DNA from: an uncultured Prevotella sp. | Lineage (GTDB): Bacteria; Bacteroidota; Bacteroidia; Bacteroidales; Bacteroidaceae | Direction of reading: 5' to 3' | Assembly (NCBI GenBank): GCA_905211345.1 | Contig: CAJMAO010000009.1 | Coordinates: forward strand, 1-36,546 | DNA length: 36,546 nucleotides | Part shown: positions 8,124 to 16,743 of the stretch, piece after piece | Position numbering within the stretch: the stretch's first letter is position 1 | Layout: each line of letters starts with the position of its first letter | Notes under the pieces: generated by a model | Seen by the model: only the letters and a program-made list of their open reading frames with translations | Databases searched by the model: none | What the model was told of the DNA's origin: nothing | Program-made: the position numbers and the translations under genes

Positions 8124-8245
8124 ATAAAAGCATGTTAAACAAACTTTTATTTAGTATCTACAACTTTATTACATGCCTATCATTAGATTAAATGATATAA
8201 ACATACAAAACTCACGGAACCGTATTATTTTTGCCCCCTATTTTG

Positions 8246-8254
8246 TATTTTTGC
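8246..8254 (+). promoter_or_regulatory. -7 box for the HNH endonuclease gene
   Basis: TATTTTTGC at 8246-8254, with the same nonamer also at 8226-8234. The predicted start near 8260 lies after the TTG at 8231, so it argues for translation from the ATG at 8270. Confidence 0.55.
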
Positions 8255-8269
8255 AGAAAACAACCATTC

Positions 8270-9250
8270 ATGACAAGACGCAAATCTAAAAATGAATCAG
8301 GAATTGTACGTATCGAAACTGATTACAATGTACATGACGCATACGCCGCATACGTATGTGTAAAATGTAAAGAACTAAACTTTGTTCATATAGGGAGTGA
8401 ACTTCTAACCCCGCAACAAGCATACGAAACGCAATCATGGAAATGTAAAAAATGCGGTTTCGTGCACTCAAAAGACTCAGATTTGCCTAAAGATTGGACT
8501 AACTGGTTGCCTGAATTGCTCGAAAAAGAAGAATTGACAACACAACGGTTTTGGCAAGCGTTCTTCAGAACAAGCACAGAGAAGCCGGATGCTTATTGGA
8601 AATTATGCAATGTTTGCGGGCGAATACTTCCAAGCGATGCCTTCGCCAAACATGTTGGTTGGGGAGCATTGGAAAAACAAATGGAATGCAGGGCATGCAA
8701 AGGAGCCATCAATGCACAGCTCAACGACAAAAGAACACCAGAACAACTACGAGAATCTGCAATCCGAAGGCGTGTAGCCGACCTTTTCGTCGAAGACTAC
8801 AACGAAAAAATCAATGTCTACGACCTATTTAAGCGCTTTGACAATAAATGCTTCAAGACAGGGAAACCTTTAGATATAAATAAAAGCGGAACATGGAACA
8901 TCGATCATATATTGCCTTCCAAATACTTATACCCGCTAACGGTACAAAATGCGGCATTACTTTCAAGCGAGGCCAACAGCAATAAACGTGACAAATGGCC
9001 AAATGAATTCTATAGTCCACAAGAATTAGCAAGGCTTGCATACATAACCGGCGCGGACCTGACACTCCTGTCAAGCCCTATACCGATAGTCAATAAAAAC
9101 ATAAATGTAAACAAAGGCGTTGACCGTTATCTAAACGTTCGCAATTCCACCAATCTTACAAAACGGATATCTGAAATAAAGAAAATATTGATCGATTATA
9201 ACTTAACTGAGATGCTAGACGAGCAACACAAACAGATCTTAGGTCTCTAA
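8270..9250 (+). CDS. Zinc-ribbon HNH endonuclease, predicted restriction enzyme
   Basis: A 326-residue protein counted from the ATG at 8270; an upstream TTG at 8231 precedes the likely transcription start. Three modules are visible. The first is a CxxC...CxxC zinc ribbon (Cys30, 33, 59, 62). The second is another (Cys113, 116, 140, 143). The third is an HNH (beta-beta-alpha-metal) nuclease core with Asp212-His213 in NIDHILPS, Asn227, and Asn236/Lys239 in EANSNKRDKWP. It converges on a double DNA methyltransferase and their ends overlap by four bases. That makes a restriction role much more likely than a homing or repair nuclease. Base composition is more AT-rich than the flanking housekeeping genes, fitting acquisition by transfer. 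The recognition site is unknown. Confidence 0.8.
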   Translation: MTRRKSKNESGIVRIETDYNVHDAYAAYVCVKCKELNFVHIGSELLTPQQAYETQSWKCKKCGFVHSKDSDLPKDWTNWLPELLEKEELTTQRFWQAFFRTSTEKPDAYWKLCNVCGRILPSDAFAKHVGWGALEKQMECRACKGAINAQLNDKRTPEQLRESAIRRRVADLFVEDYNEKINVYDLFKRFDNKCFKTGKPLDINKSGTWNIDHILPSKYLYPLTVQNAALLSSEANSNKRDKWPNEFYSPQELARLAYITGADLTLLSSPIPIVNKNINVNKGVDRYLNVRNSTNLTKRISEIKKILIDYNLTEMLDEQHKQILGL

Positions 9251-11850
9251 TACAACACAAGATATTGATGATCTGTAACACTGCCTACATCTTTTATACC
9301 AAACTTGCCGCAATGCACAACACTCTCATCAAAAAGCTCGGAATGAGAGAACCACCTTTGGCTCTTACGCTTAAGCACGTCTCCCATATCACATTTCTTA
9401 CTTTTTCCAAGATGGAATACGAATACCCCACCCGGCTTCAACCGCTCCTTTGCCTGACTGAATATAGTGTCATAAACGGAAAAATCCTTTTTTTGTCGCT
9501 CATCCACATACAACTGCGGCTGTGTTTTGAAGTCTTCAGGCTCCCAGCCGCAAAACCACAATCTTATCCAATTAGCATTATAAAAGCGAGTGCTGTCAAA
9601 AAAAGGAGGTGAAGTTATAACAGCGTCAAGTCCTGTAATGGTGTCCGGCCAACGTTTTGTTGAATCTTGCATGAATATATCACCTTCCACAAACCCGTCT
9701 GGCCGTGGAATAGAAAAATATTTATCAACCTTGTCCCTCAGTTTTGCAATAACGTCCTTATACACGAACTCACCCGTAGGGGCGTAAGGTGTTATGGGAT
9801 GCGACCTGCGACTAAGCGCGTACGGCCTGTTGCCGTGAAGGATATGTAACAATGAAGATACGACAACAGCCTCACCTGCATTACTCGGGGGATTCTCCAT
9901 AACGAAATTACGCGCTAAAAGTATTTCCTTGAAAGTATTATCTTCATAATATTCGACAAGAGAACGGTTTAATCCAAACAATGAATACCGCATAAGCCCC
10001 ATTTCTTCAGCGTCATTATCGTCCAAATATCCAGTCATACGCTCGATATAATCGTTGGCTTGCTCCTCATCCGCAAGCCCAACCTTCGCACGTGACACAT
10101 AACAAGCCATAACACTTATATCCATTCCGTAAGCCTTTACACCATTAAGAGCAGCTTCAAAAGGAATCGTTCCCACGCCGCAAAATGGGTCAAACAATAC
10201 ACCATTATTCGGAAGGAACGTCTTTATTAAGTGATAAGCTATAGCTGGCTTAAGCTTACCTTGATAAGAACAGAGTGAGTGATTGGCATTACCCCAATTT
10301 TTCTTTGAATATGGAAGTTTTTGATGAGGCAGGTTATCTTTGAACTCAGACCACATACATCCCCATGAAACAGGATTATACCTTAAACATATCAGCACCT
10401 GAGATATTACCATTCCTCCACGAGAACGTCGCTCACGAAGTTTTTTCTTTTCAACCACCTCGTAACCAAGCGTAACCAACAGTTCTATCAGTATGTCGTC
10501 AGTCCTTACATGGACATTGTTAAAAACAGAGTCACCGATGTCAATAAAGACGAATGAGCCAACCTCCAATTTATCCTTCAAACCGGAAAAGACCGTGTAC
10601 ATCTCTGAAAAATAGCACAATGCCATCTGTGGTATTCTTGCATCATAAGCCGTATCCCTGAGTTTGGCTACCGTCTCAGACAACAACGGGCTAGCCTTCA
10701 TTATGTCTGTTCCGGGAACGTTTGACAACTTAACGTCGTTTATGCCACTAGTAAGCATTTGGTCACGATATATTCTCAAGTCTGCCTCAGAGCTAATGCT
10801 TTCCATGAACCACAATTCCAGCTTTGTGTTTCGTATATAATTAGTTCCGTTCAGATATGGAGGACTTGTTAAAACACACCCTATTTTTTCACAATCCGCA
10901 TCCTTAATATCTTTAGCATTCGACGTGACGCAACAATGCACGTGGTTTATAACAAGACCTTCATCATCTCCCAAATCTTCACAAATCATATCAATACAGT
11001 TTGACAAGATTGCATCAAAACCATCGACACCTTTAGACAACTCCTTCTTTGTCTTAAACCTCAAATCTCCTTGTTTCTTTAAAAATGACGACGGAATAAG
11101 CGAAGAAAGCACTGCGACTTGAAGCAAATCCCTAGCCAAGCAATCCGGCATCTTTCGCAAAAAAGTCTTAGCACGCAATATCTTATCAAAATTATCCTGC
11201 GGGAAATAAACACTTTTCTTGAAAACGGCAGCATAAGAACGCTTCAAACCTCCATCTGCCTCTGCATCAAAAACCAACAGCTTTTCCTTTTCCTCCAAAA
11301 TTGCATCACGTAGTACATTTCTTTCTGCATAGCTTAAATTCAAGACTTTAATTTTTGTATCTATAAGAAACTGCAGAAACGGATTAACCTCAGAATAATA
11401 AGTATCATACCCTAAGCTGTCTGAAGCGAACACAGTAGTTCCAGTTCCGGCAAAAGGCTCATAAATAATACATTTACGCTTCAAGTATTTTGAAATCAAA
11501 GCCTTGACAAAATCGAGCGAATACCCTTCAATATATGGATACCACCTCTGAAATGGAACTCCTTTACTATTTTTAAACGTAACGTCTGAAGCTGCCAATA
11601 CAAAATCTGTTGAACCCAGCCTTTTTTTCAGCAAATATTTCACCTGTTGGCTCAAACTGCGTTTTTCATCTTCCGCTATCTTACACAATTCCGCATAACT
11701 ATCAATACCAACAATAGACCTTATTTCATGACTTGACAATTTATTCGCAACATGAAACAAGTCTTTTTCTTTCTCTGCAAAAGAAATCGATACTACTTTC
11801 GACTTCCCATTCACTGCATTAGGAAACGATATGGCCTTAAACGTTTGCAT
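9247..11850 (-). CDS. Double-domain DNA methyltransferase (modification subunit)
   Basis: An 867-residue fusion of two amino-methyltransferase domains (N6-adenine/N4-cytosine class). Domain 1 has motif I EPFAGTGT at 131-138 and catalytic motif IV TSPPY at 328-332. Domain 2 has motif I DPFCGVGT at 554-561 and motif IV TSPPF at 746-750, both in the alpha/beta order I then IV. The first ~90 residues are a charged, probably helical region. Both domains keep their key residues. Fused or paired methyltransferases usually modify the two strands of an asymmetric recognition site, so this and the convergent HNH nuclease look like a type IIS-like restriction-modification pair (inference). Its own promoter lies just upstream. 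AT-rich relative to the neighbours. No specificity subunit or second nuclease is nearby. Confidence 0.88.
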   Translation of the reverse strand: MQTFKAISFPNAVNGKSKVVSISFAEKEKDLFHVANKLSSHEIRSIVGIDSYAELCKIAEDEKRSLSQQVKYLLKKRLGSTDFVLAASDVTFKNSKGVPFQRWYPYIEGYSLDFVKALISKYLKRKCIIYEPFAGTGTTVFASDSLGYDTYYSEVNPFLQFLIDTKIKVLNLSYAERNVLRDAILEEKEKLLVFDAEADGGLKRSYAAVFKKSVYFPQDNFDKILRAKTFLRKMPDCLARDLLQVAVLSSLIPSSFLKKQGDLRFKTKKELSKGVDGFDAILSNCIDMICEDLGDDEGLVINHVHCCVTSNAKDIKDADCEKIGCVLTSPPYLNGTNYIRNTKLELWFMESISSEADLRIYRDQMLTSGINDVKLSNVPGTDIMKASPLLSETVAKLRDTAYDARIPQMALCYFSEMYTVFSGLKDKLEVGSFVFIDIGDSVFNNVHVRTDDILIELLVTLGYEVVEKKKLRERRSRGGMVISQVLICLRYNPVSWGCMWSEFKDNLPHQKLPYSKKNWGNANHSLCSYQGKLKPAIAYHLIKTFLPNNGVLFDPFCGVGTIPFEAALNGVKAYGMDISVMACYVSRAKVGLADEEQANDYIERMTGYLDDNDAEEMGLMRYSLFGLNRSLVEYYEDNTFKEILLARNFVMENPPSNAGEAVVVSSLLHILHGNRPYALSRRSHPITPYAPTGEFVYKDVIAKLRDKVDKYFSIPRPDGFVEGDIFMQDSTKRWPDTITGLDAVITSPPFFDSTRFYNANWIRLWFCGWEPEDFKTQPQLYVDERQKKDFSVYDTIFSQAKERLKPGGVFVFHLGKSKKCDMGDVLKRKSQRWFSHSELFDESVVHCGKFGIKDVGSVTDHQYLVLY

Positions 11851-11881
11851 AAGCAGGTTATTATATAATGATAATTACATT

Positions 11882-11913
11882 GCAAATATAATACTTTTAT
11901 CCGTAAAATACAA
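11882..11913 (-). promoter_or_regulatory. Methyltransferase promoter
   Basis: Minus strand: TTG (11913-11911), 20 bases, TATATTTGC (11890-11882). The start is near 11875, giving a leader of about 25 bases. Confidence 0.7.
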
Positions 11914-12036
11914 TATTATCATTGATGATTATATCATATTTCCATTCCGACAAACATCATGCTTACATAAATACAAAAATCTTCCAACATCTGATTAACG
12001 GCCTTTCACGCTGCGAAAGACCGTTAATCAGACGCT

Positions 12037-12111
12037 AAAAGGCCATCTTTCGCAAGCTGAAAGACGGCCTTTTGGAATGTCAAATGTAACATGTTAACTG
12101 TCAGCAAATTG
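12037..12111. repeat. Dispersed hairpin repeat, copy with conserved tail
   Basis: AAAAGGCCATCTTTCGC and GCTGAAAGACGGCCTTTT form a long near-perfect hairpin (12037-12073). It is followed by a tail (12074-12111) with ATGTAACATGTTAACTGTCAGC. Hairpin and tail recur at 20232-20307, and the hairpin core recurs elsewhere. A less regular unit (11999-12025) precedes it. The rest of the 11851-12193 gap has no gene. Confidence 0.8.
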
Positions 12112-12121
12112 CCTATTGTAA

Positions 12122-12168
12122 AAAGGGAAGCGGCCTTTGGCATAACCAAAGACCGCTTGAAAAGAAAC
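12122..12168 (-). terminator. Terminator after the ECF S-component gene
   Basis: On the minus strand AAGCGG-CTTTGG and CCAAAG-CCGCTT pair around a TTATG loop, then CCCTTTTT follows. It lies 25-70 bases after the stop at 12194. Confidence 0.7.
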
Positions 12169-12193
12169 TTATGACGGTTACGCGCCACCTTAT

Positions 12194-12712
12194 TTACATC
12201 TTTACGCGTACATACTTCATAACGGCGTAACCGCCGATGATTTGCACGAGGATGCCCGGCCAGCCCAAACGGATGTCTTGAAGAGCAGCCGTGAACGAAC
12301 CTGTCATGCCCCACTCGGCCAGCATTCCTATCCCTTGGTAGGCCACTACGGCCAAAGCAACAGCCCAAAGAACAACGCCGCGCACGCGCGAAGCTATGAA
12401 AGCGGCAGCCAAGGCGAGCAATACCGACTTGATGAGGATGATGGGCAGCGACGCTGAGGCCGGCATACCGAAGATCAGGCTGTTGACAACCGGCGAAGCA
12501 ATGGCCGTCAAGAGACCTGCCGTGAGGCCGAACTTATAGGCCGCTACGAGCGTGAAGAAATAGATGGGGAGCCACACTAAGCCGCCCTGCGGCACCAAGT
12601 GGCACAACTGGGGCAACACGATGTTGCCCACAACGAACAGCGCGGCCATCATGTAGGCACGGCTGTCGCGGTAGCTCAACGAGCAAACCGCCGATGCAGA
12701 TGTTGTTTCCAT
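12194..12712 (-). CDS. ECF-type transporter S component
   Basis: A 172-residue, strongly hydrophobic protein with about five or six membrane segments. The stretch PQLCHLVPQGGLVWLPIYFFTLVAAYKFGLTAGLLTAI resembles substrate-binding S components of energy-coupling-factor importers in Bacteroidales. Such subunits bind a vitamin or small cofactor and work with a shared EcfT/EcfA module, which is not encoded nearby. The substrate is unknown. It is the last gene of a minus-strand set with a DUF1893 protein, a Tat-exported reductase and a polytopic iron-sulfur protein, and ends at a good terminator. The upstream gap to the DUF1893 gene holds an inverted REP pair. The family call is from sequence impression only. 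Confidence 0.65.
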   Translation of the reverse strand: METTSASAVCSLSYRDSRAYMMAALFVVGNIVLPQLCHLVPQGGLVWLPIYFFTLVAAYKFGLTAGLLTAIASPVVNSLIFGMPASASLPIILIKSVLLALAAAFIASRVRGVVLWAVALAVVAYQGIGMLAEWGMTGSFTAALQDIRLGWPGILVQIIGGYAVMKYVRVKM

Positions 12713-12736
12713 TGTTGTTATTGATGTTTAATTTGG

Positions 12737-12775
12737 TACCCACCCCAAGCCACTCCCCAAGGGAGGGGACTTGAA
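12737..12775 (+). repeat. REP-like palindromic element, copy 3
   Basis: TACCCACCCCAAGCCACTCC followed by CCAAGGGAGGGGACTTG. Inverted partner of the copy at 12851, about 76 bases away. Confidence 0.8.
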
Positions 12776-12818
12776 ATGCTTTGTCAATAAAAGTCTTACT
12801 TTATATTATTCATACTTA

Positions 12819-13322
12819 TTACGTCTTGCATCCACCCTTGAAGGCAATTACAGCCCCTCCCTTCGGGAGGGGAGTTGGGGTGGGTGTCAGAAACTCTTTT
12901 ATCATCAGATACGCCTCGTCGGGCGACTCCACGCCGTCCGTGAGCTTCTCTACGGGACAGATGTCGGTGCCCGCGCGGTTGATGATGTTGGGCACTTCCT
13001 TGCCGAAAGACACCTCGACATCCGCCCGCCGCAGCACTTCGAGCGCGCCCGAACTGACTACCTCGGCGTAAACCCGCCGTGCGCCGCCCTTCACAAGGAG
13101 CAGTGCCGCGCCGCGACCTATCACCTTGTCGGCAACTGACGCTCCGCGCAGAAACTCCGGCTCGTCCGTAACGAGGCTGAAAAGGTCGGCCACTCCACGG
13201 CGCTCAAACCTGCGTATATCGCCCGAAACAGAGCGGACAATGCCGCGGCAAACGCCTGACATAAGAATGTTTTTCAGTTCTTCCATATACATTTTCTCAT
13301 CACAACCTGACATAACAGACAT
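12819..13322 (-). CDS. DUF1893-family protein with a REP-encoded C-terminal tail
   Basis: A 167-residue protein of the DUF1893 family, related in fold to cytidine deaminases, with conserved-looking RGVADLFSLVTDEPEFLRGASVADKVIGRGAALLLVKGGARRVYAEVVSSGALEVL. Its biochemical role is unknown. The family part ends near residue 144 (MIKEFL). The remaining ~23 residues (TPTPTPLPKGG...) are translated from the REP-like element at 12851-12888 and beyond, so the native stop seems to have been lost. The start is uncertain: Met1, Met4, Met11 and Met13 are all possible, and MEELKNIL is the most family-like beginning. It lies 45 bases after the aldo/keto reductase gene, probably in one transcript. Confidence 0.75.
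   Translation of the reverse strand: MSVMSGCDEKMYMEELKNILMSGVCRGIVRSVSGDIRRFERRGVADLFSLVTDEPEFLRGASVADKVIGRGAALLLVKGGARRVYAEVVSSGALEVLRRADVEVSFGKEVPNIINRAGTDICPVEKLTDGVESPDEAYLMIKEFLTPTPTPLPKGGAVIAFKGGCKT
12851..12888 (-). repeat. REP-like palindromic element, copy 4 (translated)
   Basis: Core CCCTCCCTTCGGGAGGGG with GGGGTGGGTGTCAG flank. It is read on the minus strand as the C-terminal tail PTPTPLPKGG of the DUF1893 protein. Confidence 0.85.
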
Positions 13323-13367
13323 GACATATCGCTTGTCTACTCGTCACTTGTCAACTTGTCTGCTAAA

Positions 13368-14774
13368 TCACACGTCCTGCTTGAGCATTTCCACGAACTC
13401 GTCAATGCGGTGCATCTCCTTCGGGATGTTAATTCCCTGCGGACAATGGTCAACGCATTGGCCGCAGCCTATGCAGTGGCTGGCCTGGCGAAGACGCGGA
13501 ACGCTGCGGTCGTAACCTATCAGGAAGGCGCGGCGCGCACGCCTGTAATCAGGGTCTTGATTGCCTTTGTTGGGCATGTTGCCTTCCTTTATGCACCTGT
13601 TGTAATGCAGAAGCACGCCCGGAATATCAATACCGTAAGGACAAGGCATACAGTATTTGCAATCGTTGCAGGGTATTGTCTTCAGGTTGTATATGTCGCC
13701 GGCAATCTCCATGAGGAACTTCTGTTCCTCGTCGGTCAACGGCTTAAGGGGCGAATAAGTACAAAGGTTCTCGCGAAGATGCTCCATATACGTCATTCCT
13801 GACAGCACGGTGAGCACTCCGTCGGGCGTTCCGGCGAAACGGAAAGCCCATGAAGCCACGCTTTGCTCCGGCTCACGTTGCTTCATCTTGGCCACGATGT
13901 TGTCTGGAACATTGGCCAAACGGCCGCCCAAAAGCGGTTCCATGATAACCGCCGGTATGCCGCGCTTCTTCAATTCACCATAGAGATACACCGCGTCAGT
14001 ATTGCGTTTGTTTATTTCGTCGGCATAGTTCCAGTCCAGATAGTTAAGCTCTATCTGCACGAAGTCCCAGTGGTAGCGGCCCTCGTCGTGCCACTTTAGC
14101 AGCATGTCGTAAATCTTCACGTCGCCGTGGTACGAGAAGCCGAGGTTGCGGATGCGCCCCTTGCGCTTCTGCTCCACGAGCCAGTCGAGTATGCCGTTGT
14201 CCATATAGCGGCTGTTGAACATGCCAAGCGCATCCTTGCCCTGCCCTATCGAGTGCAGCAAAAGGTAGTCGATATAATCTACCTGAAGTTCTTTCAACGA
14301 GTTTTCGAACATTTCAATTGACGCTTCGCGCTTCCATGTCTCCTCCGAAAAGTTCGACATCTTCGTGGCAATAAAGTATTCCGACCGCTTATGGCGGCTC
14401 AAGGCAATGCCAGTAGCACGCTCCGACTTACCTTGGCAATAGGCCGGTGACGTGTCAAAATAGTTGACTCCATGCTCTATCGCATAGTCAACCTGGCGGT
14501 TTACCATGTCTTGGTCAATCTCCATTTCACCCGTCCCGGTCGACGGGTCTTTGCCCTCGTTCTTGTCAGGCAGGCGCATCATGCCGTAACCGAGCAACGA
14601 AACGCGGTCGTTGTTGTTAGGATTAACCCTGTATGTCATCTTTCCCTTTGCCGGTTCCTGCCGCTTAACCGTTGTCTTTTTGTCTTCCTTGCATGCCGCG
14701 AGCAATGCCGATGATGCCACGGCTCCACCGCCAAGAACCTTCAGGAAATTACGTCTTGATATGTCTTTTGCCAT
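13368..14774 (-). CDS. Tat-exported aldo/keto reductase lipoprotein with 4Fe-4S domain
   Basis: A 468-residue protein with three parts. Residues 1-28 are a twin-arginine signal (SRRNFLKVLGG) ending in a lipobox (LLAAC, Cys28), so it should fold in the cytoplasm, pass through Tat and be lipid-anchored. Residues about 50-340 are an aldo/keto reductase barrel with the catalytic tetrad visible as Asp107, Tyr112, Lys138 and His174. The C-terminus carries two cluster motifs, CNDCKYCMPCPYG and CIGCGQCVDHCPQG, as in ferredoxin-like oxidoreductases. Substrate and electron partner are unknown. The polytopic iron-sulfur protein upstream could pass it electrons across the membrane, and the tatA/tatC genes are close by. 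That link is inference. Confidence 0.9.
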   Translation of the reverse strand: MAKDISRRNFLKVLGGGAVASSALLAACKEDKKTTVKRQEPAKGKMTYRVNPNNNDRVSLLGYGMMRLPDKNEGKDPSTGTGEMEIDQDMVNRQVDYAIEHGVNYFDTSPAYCQGKSERATGIALSRHKRSEYFIATKMSNFSEETWKREASIEMFENSLKELQVDYIDYLLLHSIGQGKDALGMFNSRYMDNGILDWLVEQKRKGRIRNLGFSYHGDVKIYDMLLKWHDEGRYHWDFVQIELNYLDWNYADEINKRNTDAVYLYGELKKRGIPAVIMEPLLGGRLANVPDNIVAKMKQREPEQSVASWAFRFAGTPDGVLTVLSGMTYMEHLRENLCTYSPLKPLTDEEQKFLMEIAGDIYNLKTIPCNDCKYCMPCPYGIDIPGVLLHYNRCIKEGNMPNKGNQDPDYRRARRAFLIGYDRSVPRLRQASHCIGCGQCVDHCPQGINIPKEMHRIDEFVEMLKQDV

Positions 14775-14934
14775 AATATTAAGTAGTTAAAGTAGTTATA
14801 GGTAGTCAAAGAAGTTAAAGACAAATGCCTTGCAGGTTATCTGTCGCTTCATTGCAAACACACCTTCTCCACCAATATTCTAACCTTTTAATTTATACAT
14901 CATAACCAACTGTGCGTCAATGTCTTACATCTTA

Positions 14935-15025
14935 CGTTCCAAAAGGCAGCCTTTCATCGTCTGAAAGACCGTGTTTTAAAGCCTCAAAGGCAGCCTTTTA
15001 CCATGCGAAAGACCGCCTTTTGCAC
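14935..15025. repeat. Dispersed hairpin repeat, degenerate double copy
   Basis: CAAAAGGCAGCCTTTCATCG, CTGAAAGACCGTGTTTTA, CAAAGGCAGCCTTTTACC and GCGAAAGACCGCCTTTTG follow each other. The flank TTACATCTTACGTTCC, read on the other strand, resembles the tail of the copies at 12.07 and 20.27 kb. Nothing else but short TTTTTCACTTTT direct repeats (about 15097-15122) is seen between the two flanking genes. Confidence 0.65.
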
Positions 15026-15125
15026 GGTGGTCAACCAAAGGCTGGTTTTCAAGTCTTATTTTCTTACATGAAAATTAGAATTAACCTGCAATTTAATTTT
15101 TCACTTTTCGTTTTTCACTTTTAAC

Positions 15126-16628
15126 TTAAACCTCCCTATGCATCTCGTGTCCCTCAACGTAAATCGCGCTGAACGGACGCGCCGGGCACAAATTCTCGCA
15201 CGCTCCGCAACCGATGCAACGAGCCTCGTTTACGACAGGTATCCTTAACGAACGCTCGTCGGCGGAATCTATCGGCACCATAGTGATTGCTCCGGTAGGG
15301 CAATGCCGAGCGCAGTTTCCACACTCCACGCCGTCTGTCAAAGGCACGCAATTATCCTTAATCCATACCGCATGGCCGACTTGTATTGCCGACTTATCCG
15401 CCCGGGTAATCGGTTTGATTGCCCCGGTGGGACAAACTTCGCCGCATTTGGTACACTCCGGCCGGCAGTATCCACGCTCGTAAGACACCGTGGGCTGCAT
15501 GAACGAAGACAAACTTGTGGACGGACGAAGCACGCCGTTGGGACATGTAGACACGCAAAGCTGGCAAGCCGTACAGTGCTGGGCAAAATGTCGAGCCGAC
15601 AAAGAGCCGGGAGGCGTTATCGGAGTAAGCCTTTCAGGCGCTATCTTGTCCTCGATGGCCGCCAATCCGCCATCCACTTTTTTCTTCTCTTGCGCCAAGG
15701 CTGTGCCTGTTGCAGCAACAGCCAGCCCGATAAGGAACGAGCGGCGGCCAGCCCCATCAACTCCCCCACTGGGGGAGCTTTGGCTTGCCTGCCTTTGTTC
15801 GTCCTGACGTGAGAGGCTATGTGAGAGGCTTATAGCGCCCTTGTTGCACTTGCCTATACAGTCGCCGCACACTACACAGCGGCCGTAATCTATCTTATGA
15901 TTCTTGAAATCAATGGCTGACGCCTTGCAATTCTTCGTACACAGGCCGCAGCTTACGCACTTAGAGCCGTCGATGCGCACCTTGAACCACGAGAAACGGG
16001 CAAGAAAACTAAGTATAGTGCCCACAGGGCAGATAGTGTTGCAATACGTCCTGCCGCCACGCCAAGCAAGAACTGCTATGACGACGAGCGTCACCGAGGC
16101 AACAATGAGAGTGGGCAGACTTCTCATCCATACATCAACGCTGTAAAAAGCATAGCTGTTAAAATGCTCGGCGATAGCCGCCAACACGTTGTTTCCAGCC
16201 TCATAAACCGGCTTCATCAGGCTGCTTGCGATGCGTCCGTATGAACTGTACGGCGCAAGCAGCGACACAACGGCGTTCACCCCGGCCACGGCCGAAGCGA
16301 CGAACACCGCCAGCACCGTATAGCGCAGCCACCGCTTCTCCTTTGAGTAAGTAAACCTGTTCTTCTTCCTCATGCCGTGCAGGCGCGAAATGATGTCCTG
16401 CATGACACCGAGAGGACAGATAACAGAGCAGTAAATGCGGCCGAACACAAGGGTGAGCACCACCAGCATGGCGACAACACCTACGTGCATCGCGAGCAAG
16501 GCCGGCCAAAACTGAATGCTGGCAAGCCACCCGAAATACTTGTGCAGCGTGCCCGTAACGTCCAAGAACAGCAACGTTATAAGCACGAACACCATAAGCG
16601 CAAGCGTCGTTCTGATTTTTCTTAGCAT
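15126..16628 (-). CDS. Polytopic NapH/NapG-like iron-sulfur membrane protein with internal Tat signal
   Basis: A 500-residue fusion. Residues 1-210 have four membrane helices (about 5-25, 41-62, 101-123, 171-190) with NapH-like CSVICPLG and CNTICPVG. Residues 224-262 hold two 4Fe-4S motifs (CVSCGLCTKNC, CVVCGDCIGKC). A twin-arginine motif GRRSFLIG (Arg295-Arg296) plus a hydrophobic segment (about 297-312) follows. Residues 350-485 then carry four more cluster motifs, the last CIGCGACENLC. This resembles NapH joined to NapG and predicts electron transfer from the membrane side to an exported ferredoxin domain, perhaps to the Tat-exported reductase downstream. The linker just before the RR motif is encoded by a REP-like palindrome. 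Start and length look normal. Confidence 0.88.
   Translation of the reverse strand: MLRKIRTTLALMVFVLITLLFLDVTGTLHKYFGWLASIQFWPALLAMHVGVVAMLVVLTLVFGRIYCSVICPLGVMQDIISRLHGMRKKNRFTYSKEKRWLRYTVLAVFVASAVAGVNAVVSLLAPYSSYGRIASSLMKPVYEAGNNVLAAIAEHFNSYAFYSVDVWMRSLPTLIVASVTLVVIAVLAWRGGRTYCNTICPVGTILSFLARFSWFKVRIDGSKCVSCGLCTKNCKASAIDFKNHKIDYGRCVVCGDCIGKCNKGAISLSHSLSRQDEQRQASQSSPSGGVDGAGRRSFLIGLAVAATGTALAQEKKKVDGGLAAIEDKIAPERLTPITPPGSLSARHFAQHCTACQLCVSTCPNGVLRPSTSLSSFMQPTVSYERGYCRPECTKCGEVCPTGAIKPITRADKSAIQVGHAVWIKDNCVPLTDGVECGNCARHCPTGAITMVPIDSADERSLRIPVVNEARCIGCGACENLCPARPFSAIYVEGHEMHREV
15756..15783. repeat. REP-like palindrome inside a coding sequence, copy 7
   Basis: TCAACTCCCCCACTGGGGGA followed by GCTTTGG has the CTCCCCC(A/G)-GGGGGAG plan of the intergenic copies. 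It lies in frame in the linker (about residues 281-291, SQSSPSGGVDG) of the polytopic iron-sulfur protein. Confidence 0.75.
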
Positions 16629-16645
16629 AAATTCATAATGTTTTT

Positions 16646-16680
16646 GACACCCACCCCACCCTCCCCAAGGGAGGGAGTTT
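16646..16680 (+). repeat. REP-like palindromic element, copy 5
   Basis: GACACCCACCCCACCCTCCC then CAAGGGAGGGAGTTT. Inverted partner of the copy at 16751, about 70 bases away. Confidence 0.85.
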
Positions 16681-16743
16681 TAATCACTCAATGCAGGGTG
16701 GCAACCTATTATATTATCATATTACCTTATTTTCACCACAAAG

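Noticed and set aside
14775..14820. Short repeats of AGTAGTTA before the aldo/keto reductase gene
   Set aside because: The units are short, irregular and AT-rich, so they could easily arise by chance. No regulator can be tied to them.
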